From contig JANQEF010000137.1 of NCBI GenBank assembly GCA_028278465.1, forward strand, positions 1 to 9,159: a DNA stretch of 9,159 bases, written 5' to 3'. The position numbers and the translations under genes were made by a program. Below are positions 6,069 through 9,159 of the stretch, piece by piece; the stretch's first letter is position 1, and the number at the start of each line of letters is the position of its first letter. The notes under the pieces are model-generated. The model was given only the letters and a program-made list of their open reading frames with translations. It ran no database searches and was not told the origin of the DNA. Origin of the DNA: Dehalococcoidia bacterium. Lineage in GTDB: Bacteria > Chloroflexota > Dehalococcoidia > Lucifugimonadales > Lucifugimonadaceae.

Positions 6069-7463
6069 TCACGCAGGCTCGGCTTCGGCCTCAGCGTCGG
6101 AGCTGGAGTCGGTGGACTCTTCAACCGCCGGGTTGCGGCCCATGATGACCGCGGCCACAACCGCTCGCAGCGCAACGAACACGGAGACCCGCGCCACCAC
6201 GTCGAACAGGTCCTCGCCAACGATCTGCCACTCCCTCGCGGGCGGCAGGTCGCGGAAGAGCCAGCCGTGGAACACGAAGTCGATCATGCCCAGGTACGCG
6301 ACCAGATAGATCACCACCGTCAGCTGCCGGTATGGGTCGTAGAGGAACGACTTCGAGGCGCGGGCGTTTTCTGACGTCAGCACCTGCCACAGCGACCACA
6401 AGATCAACGGGAACGCTATCGCCGGCACAGCCAGGTGCAGCGACCACATCACCTCGGCCCAGAAGTCGAGAACGTCTGCGTTGCGTGCCAGCCAGATGTT
6501 CATCAGCGCGAACGACCCGGCCGTGAACGCCATGGCGACCAGCACCATCAGCGACGCCTTGCCAGGGTCGTGGATCTTCGCGATCACCTGGTTCACCATC
6601 GACACCGAGTCGTCCTCGGGGTCGACGGTCTCGGTGTGAGTCGCCACCTCGATCACCCTTCGCAGCAGGATCACGACGCCGATCGCACCCAGCACTATCG
6701 CCATCTCGCGGAAGTAGTTCCACCAGAGCGCGTTCGCCGGGAAGTCGCGCCAGTTCCACATGTCCAGAAGAACGAACAGCGCGCCGAGGTATCCGAGAGC
6801 GATCAGGCCGTAGCGTGCCTGCAGCTCCCACGTCCCGACGTGCGCCAGCCAGCGGTCGGCGAAACCGGGCCCGTCCGACCCTGAATCCTCCGCCTTCTCC
6901 TCGTCGTCCGAGTCTTCCTTCGACTCCTCTTCGTCGTCATCGGCCGCGCCCGAAGGAGCGGTCATCGCCAGCGAGTTAGCAAGCGCCCGGACCAGTATCA
7001 GCACCAGCACGCCGGTGAGCATGAAGAACATCTGCTGCGCCCACCATGACCAGACCGTAACCGGCCCGAAGCCCCGCACCTCGATCATCACCAGGAGCGT
7101 GGCGATCAGTCCGAGGTAGGCGACGGCGTAGATGCCGATGTCCAGAAGCTTGAACGGGTCGGTCAGCCAGCGCTTCATGCGCGCCTGCATATCTTCGTCG
7201 TCCGCTTTCTCGGGCCGCTGCGTGCCGAATATCGAGTAGACGACCGCCATCGCGCCGGCGATCAGCGCCACCACGAAGATCACGAGCGACATATGGCTCG
7301 CGATCACCCGCAGGTCGGACTCGAACTCGCGCTGCCGCTCGGCAATGAGCGTGGTGAAGACCTTCAGGAACCCGATGTTGAGCGCCAGGAAAAGCACGCC
7401 ATGAAGCGCCGTGACCGGGTGCGTCAGTATCGGGATGATCTTGTTCTGCCAGAAATCGGTCAT
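6069..7463 (-). CDS. Polytopic membrane protein made of five two-helix repeats, function unknown
   Basis: The product has 464 residues and about ten predicted membrane helices. They fall into five two-helix units of about 64 residues, at roughly 15-79, 102-166, 211-274, 299-362 and 376-441. Units 2, 4 and 5 begin with Asp-Pro and unit 1 with His-Pro. A Gly lies 16 residues from that point in units 1, 2, 3 and 5 (Gly31, 118, 227, 392), within AYLG or GYLG in units 2, 3 and 5. RDFP (239-242) and RDLP (404-407) match in units 3 and 5. Between units 2 and 3 is a very acidic linker (about 174-195), and the C-terminal tail (about 448-464) is acidic too. Since every unit is a hairpin, both termini and all linkers should lie on one side, probably the cytoplasm. 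I recognise no family. Last gene of a three-gene operon, ten bases after the 99-residue gene. ATG at 7463 is chosen because the frame upstream overlaps that gene. Confidence 0.75.
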   Translation of the reverse strand: MTDFWQNKIIPILTHPVTALHGVLFLALNIGFLKVFTTLIAERQREFESDLRVIASHMSLVIFVVALIAGAMAVVYSIFGTQRPEKADDEDMQARMKRWLTDPFKLLDIGIYAVAYLGLIATLLVMIEVRGFGPVTVWSWWAQQMFFMLTGVLVLILVRALANSLAMTAPSGAADDDEEESKEDSDDEEKAEDSGSDGPGFADRWLAHVGTWELQARYGLIALGYLGALFVLLDMWNWRDFPANALWWNYFREMAIVLGAIGVVILLRRVIEVATHTETVDPEDDSVSMVNQVIAKIHDPGKASLMVLVAMAFTAGSFALMNIWLARNADVLDFWAEVMWSLHLAVPAIAFPLILWSLWQVLTSENARASKSFLYDPYRQLTVVIYLVAYLGMIDFVFHGWLFRDLPPAREWQIVGEDLFDVVARVSVFVALRAVVAAVIMGRNPAVEESTDSSSDAEAEAEPA

Positions 7464-7473
7464 GGTGATATCT

Positions 7474-7773
7474 CTATTCGCGCCTGAGGTCCGAGAGGTC
7501 GATCTCGAACTCAAAGTCGCCGAGTCCCGGTGAGTTGAAGTCGGCCTGCGGAATGTCTCCGTCACGCAGGAAGAAGCCGCCCGTCTCACCCGGGTTGTTG
7601 AAGATTGCGAAGCCGGCCGCGATGGCCACGCCCAGAAGGGCTACTCCGCCGATGATCCAGATCATGAAGCCGCAGATGTTTAGGCCGAACGGCGCGGAGA
7701 GGCTGGGAATTGGACTGTCCAGGCTGTCCGAAAGCACGCGTCCGTAGTCGTTCGAGCCCGACGGATTTGGCAT
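7474..7773 (-). CDS. Small single-helix membrane protein, function unknown
   Basis: The product has 99 residues. A polar Ser/Pro-rich N-terminus (1-33) leads to one strongly hydrophobic helix (about 36-58), followed by an acidic tail that ends in DFEFEIDLSDLRRE. The start is well supported: AGGAGGT lies just upstream of the ATG at 7773. It sits between a 41-residue one-helix gene (42 bases before) and the 464-residue membrane protein (ten bases after), all in one direction, so it is likely a small subunit or accessory of that membrane complex. No family recognised. Confidence 0.75.
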   Translation of the reverse strand: MPNPSGSNDYGRVLSDSLDSPIPSLSAPFGLNICGFMIWIIGGVALLGVAIAAGFAIFNNPGETGGFFLRDGDIPQADFNSPGLGDFEFEIDLSDLRRE

Positions 7774-7815
7774 CAGGTTTACCTCCTGTTGTTGGGTCTT
7801 TGACCGACGAGCGGT

Positions 7816-7941
7816 TTAGCTGTCGATCGCGCCCCAGGCGGCAAACACGAGTCCCAGCACCAACAGTACCGGGATGCCCCAGATCAAAAGGGTCTCTACA
7901 ACACCCTTATCACCGATCTTCATCCAGTTTGGCAGTTCCAA
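7816..7941 (-). CDS. 41-residue single-helix membrane protein with TTG start
   Basis: The frame reads MELPNWMKIGDKG, then one hydrophobic helix (about residues 17-36, VETLLIWGIP to LVFAAWG), then AIDS and TAA. TTG at 7941 is preferred because AGGGGA lies six bases upstream; the internal ATG at 7923 has no such site and would give 35 residues. It is 42 bases before the 99-residue membrane protein in the same direction, and third-base composition is mixed, so the main support is the ribosome site, the clean helix and the operon setting. It may be the first gene of that operon. Confidence 0.6.
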   Translation of the reverse strand: MELPNWMKIGDKGVVETLLIWGIPVLLVLGLVFAAWGAIDS

Positions 7942-8116
7942 GTTTCGTCCCCTGCGCTAGATATCCTGACGATGAACACGATGCGCCTGCCTGTTGAGTA
8001 CAGAAACAGGCCACATCGGCTTGCCCGAGCGCCTTTTTAGCACATCTTCCAGTAGATGAAAACTTCGCTACTTCATTCACGCAGTGCAGAGGAGGTGAAG
8101 GAGCGTGACGCCCACA

Positions 8117-8164
8117 CTCCCTCCCAGCTTCGGGTGCCCTCTGGGCGCGAGTTAGAGGGAGGGT
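8117..8164 (+). repeat. Palindromic repeat, module A copy 1
   Basis: Forty-eight bases that match 8353-8400 with one mismatch. The ends pair (CTCCCTC with GAGGGAG) and the centre forms a second small hairpin, GTGCCC/GGGCGC around TCT. Confidence 0.9.
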
Positions 8165-8189
8165 CGTTGGTTACGCCGCCAGCACCTTC

Positions 8190-8211
8190 GTCCTGAGCGG
8201 CAGCGAAGGAC
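8190..8211 (+). repeat. REP-like hairpin with tandem GA internal loop
   Basis: A 5-bp stem GTCCT/AGGAC, then GA opposite GA, then GC/GC, around loop GGCA. Related in layout to 3961-3982 and 8465-8485, and in sequence to 4085-4110. Confidence 0.7.
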
Positions 8212-8310
8212 CTGGATGGGAGGTGAGGTTCGACGCACCGGCAGGTTCGCACTTCCGCGGGGTGTTGAGAGTCGTCGTTGATGCAGCGAGAGGTTCAGGG
8301 TGGGTTGCCT

Positions 8311-8347
8311 CACCCACCGGGTCCCTCGCACAGGCTCGGGACGACGG
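8311..8347 (+). repeat. Palindromic repeat, module B copy 1
   Basis: Thirty-seven bases identical to 8642-8678. Its core 8321-8342 forms GTCCC/GGGAC with a GA/GA internal loop when read on the minus strand. It lies exactly five bases before module A copy 2. Confidence 0.92.
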
Positions 8348-8352
8348 ACATC

Positions 8353-8400
8353 CTCCGTCCCAGCTTCGGGTGCCCTCTGGGCGCGAGTTAGAGGGAGGGT
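8353..8400 (+). repeat. Palindromic repeat, module A copy 2
   Basis: One mismatch in 48 bases against 8117-8164. It is the middle module of the first B-A-C composite. Confidence 0.9.
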
Positions 8401-8412
8401 TGCTGGCATTTT

Positions 8413-8440
8413 GGTAGGGGCGCTGCTTGCCGCGCCCGGT
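8413..8440 (+). repeat. Palindromic repeat, module C copy 1
   Basis: Starts GGTA and ends GCGCCCGGT, with a 6-bp stem GGGCGC (8418-8423)/GCGCCC (8432-8437). The copy at 8735-8765 shares both ends but has a different loop. Confidence 0.65.
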
Positions 8441-8464
8441 GACGCCGGAGGCGGCACGATTGTC

Positions 8465-8485
8465 ATCTCGACCGAAGGGAGAGAT
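8465..8485 (+). repeat. REP-like hairpin with tandem GA internal loop
   Basis: A 5-bp stem ATCTC/GAGAT, GA opposite GA, CC/GG and loop GAA. The layout is the same as at 8190-8211 although the stem sequence differs. Confidence 0.65.
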
Positions 8486-8525
8486 CTGACCGCCCAACGC
8501 GAGCCCACTTCTCCCTCATCCTGCA

Positions 8526-8546
8526 CCTTCTCCCGCTGGGAGAAGG
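8526..8546 (+). repeat. Perfect 9-bp hairpin
   Basis: CCTTCTCCC (8526-8534), loop GCT, GGGAGAAGG (8538-8546). No T tract follows on either side, so it reads as another repeat of this region and not as an intrinsic terminator. Confidence 0.7.
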
Positions 8547-8641
8547 AAGGTGTCCCGAGTCCAGCACGTGTGTAAGTTCGCGCTCGAGACAATAGTTGGT
8601 CGCTCAATGCTGATCCAGAGACAGCTGCAGATGGATCGCCC

Positions 8642-8678
8642 CACCCACCGGGTCCCTCGCACAGGCTCGGGACGACGG
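8642..8678 (+). repeat. Palindromic repeat, module B copy 2
   Basis: Identical over 37 bases to 8311-8347 and again exactly five bases before a module A copy. Confidence 0.92.
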
Positions 8679-8683
8679 GCGTC

Positions 8684-8719
8684 CTCCCTCCCAGCTTGGG
8701 AGGGAGTTAGAGGGAGGGT
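8684..8719 (+). repeat. Palindromic repeat, module A copy 3 (shortened)
   Basis: Keeps both ends of module A but the inner hairpin is lost and replaced, leaving a perfect 10-bp hairpin at 8684-8706 (CTCCCTCCCA/TGGGAGGGAG, loop GCT) followed by the usual GTTAGAGGGAGGGT-type end. Confidence 0.85.
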
Positions 8720-8734
8720 CGGTCGTCTTGTTCT

Positions 8735-8765
8735 GGTACGGGCGGGCAAAGATGTTGCGCCCGGT
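8735..8765 (+). repeat. Palindromic repeat, module C copy 2
   Basis: Shares GGTA and GCGCCCGGT with 8413-8440. Its stem is CGGGCG (8739-8744)/CGCCCG (8758-8763). Confidence 0.6.
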
Positions 8766-8782
8766 CCCGGCAGCGCCGGGAC
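8764..8782 (-). terminator. Perfect 8-bp hairpin, possible terminator of the fibronectin-like gene
   Basis: GTCCCGGC/GCCGGGAC around a three-base loop, starting 26 bases after the stop of the minus-strand gene at 8809. There is no T run after it, so it may simply be part of the repeat cluster. Confidence 0.3.
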
Positions 8783-8808
8783 GATGCTCACCCCCTTACC
8801 CACATGCG

Positions 8809-9159
8809 TCAGCTTCCCGGCCAATCGAACAGCACGTACTCAGAGTAGGCGTAACCGTCCGAAAAGTAGATCGCCACGTTCAGCGAGTACGAGCCTCCCT
8901 CCAGCAGCGGCACATCCTCAAGCACACCGCTGTCGGCATCCCACTCGAACAGCTTCGACACCAGCACCGGTGGCGTGTCGTCCGTCTGCCAGATGATCGC
9001 CTTGTAGTTCATCGACGAATTGGCCTCGGGCGGCGGCGCCCAGCTCACCAGCAAATCATCACCGCTGCGACTCCACTCGACGCCGGTCGGATACGAGATC
9101 GGCTCAGACGAGTAAGGGGCCACCTGCTTGAACGCCAGCTCATCGCCTCGCCAGTAGCG
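8809..9159 (-). CDS. C-terminal fragment of a fibronectin type III-like protein (start outside window)
   Basis: The last 116 residues of a longer protein are visible; the frame is open to the window edge, so the GTG at 9123 is not a believable start. Residues corresponding to YPTGVEWSRSGDDLLVSWAPPPEANSSMNYKAIIWQ carry the fibronectin-III pattern (a Trp on strand B, Pro-rich turn, Tyr on strand C), followed by further short strands rich in Tyr, Ser and Asp and ending DWPGS. This is typical of extracellular or surface proteins, often repeats behind an enzyme or adhesion domain; nothing here tells which. It ends next to the repeat cluster. Confidence 0.7.
   Translation of the reverse strand, partial: RYWRGDELAFKQVAPYSSEPISYPTGVEWSRSGDDLLVSWAPPPEANSSMNYKAIIWQTDDTPPVLVSKLFEWDADSGVLEDVPLLEGGSYSLNVAIYFSDGYAYSEYVLFDWPGS

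Larger units (their letters stand above)
7942..8808. other. Gene-free region rich in palindromic repeats
   Basis: No convincing coding sequence lies in these 867 bases; the longer open frames run through the repeats and carry repeat-derived peptides. The right part (8117-8782) holds at least nine palindromic modules described below. The left part (7954-8100) must contain the promoter of the minus-strand operon, but I cannot fix a -35/-10 pair; a 6-bp inverted repeat CCTGTT/AACAGG spans 7990-8010 and could be an operator. A strong AGGAGG at 8089-8095 precedes only a 16-codon frame lying in a repeat. Confidence 0.7.

Noticed and set aside
8013..8038. Plus-strand terminator before a TTTTT run
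   Set aside because: Only a 3-bp stem (GCT/AGC) can be drawn before the T run, and no plus-strand gene lies upstream nearby.
8105..8155. 16-codon frame with GTG start behind a strong AGGAGG site
   Set aside because: It lies mostly inside module A and encodes no recognisable peptide; the ribosome-like site is probably chance.
8152..8607. 151-codon minus-strand open frame in the repeat region
   Set aside because: Its peptide RRPEPVRGTRWV recurs in another open frame at 8516-8824 because both read through module B; it is repeat translation.
8117..8782. CRISPR array
   Set aside because: Repeats are palindromic modules of differing kinds at irregular distances, without uniform spacers or cas genes.
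8516..8824. 102-codon minus-strand open frame in the repeat region
   Set aside because: It reads through modules A, B and C and shares repeat-derived peptides with the frame at 8152-8607.

Overview
The window is GC-rich throughout (about 60 % or more by eye) and densely coded on both strands. Stop codons at gene ends include TAG, TAA and TGA. Short divergent and convergent gaps and Shine-Dalgarno sites in front of most genes show a bacterium. The mix of zinc-ribbon/RDD and PrsW membrane proteins, a stand-alone FAH-family enzyme, an NHLRC2-type thioredoxin and many intergenic palindromes would fit an uncultivated Chloroflexota-like lineage, but no marker gene here proves that.

Layout. (a) 1-2241, minus strand: a probable three-gene operon of a SnoaL/NTF2-like protein, a membrane protein with three zinc ribbons and an RDD domain, and a PrsW-type intramembrane protease with zinc ribbons at its C-terminus (cut by the window edge). 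(b) 2436-3932, plus strand: an NHLRC2-like thioredoxin/NHL-propeller protein. (c) 3933-4122: a convergent gap holding REP-like palindromes. (d) 4123-5007, minus: a membrane-anchored protein of unknown function, diverging from (e) 5127-6047, plus: a fumarylacetoacetate hydrolase-family enzyme. (f) 6069-7941, minus: a compact operon of three membrane proteins, namely a 41-residue one-helix protein with a TTG start, a 99-residue one-helix protein and a 464-residue protein of about ten helices built from five repeated two-helix units. (g) 7942-8808: a gene-free stretch packed with palindromic repeats, two of them composite units in the same module order. (h) 8809-9159, minus: the C-terminus of a fibronectin-III-like protein whose start lies outside the window.

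The main discovery is in (b). The gene has an in-frame TGA at codon 46, exactly where relatives carry the first Cys of the thioredoxin CxxC pair (Tyr-Cys-TGA-Ile-Asn-Cys). Downstream, separated by 25 nt from the apical loop, is a perfect 7-bp hairpin with AGTT loop, which fits the bacterial SECIS geometry. TGA ends at least four other genes in this window, so it is not reassigned generally. The best reading is a selenoprotein with a U-I-N-C redox site that an ordinary gene caller would truncate to begin at 2583, losing the redox centre. No selenocysteine machinery genes (selA, selB, selC, selD) are in the window, so that support must come from the rest of the genome.

Regions (a) and (f) look like envelope or membrane-stress modules of unknown detail. 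Nothing ties the genes of the window into one pathway.
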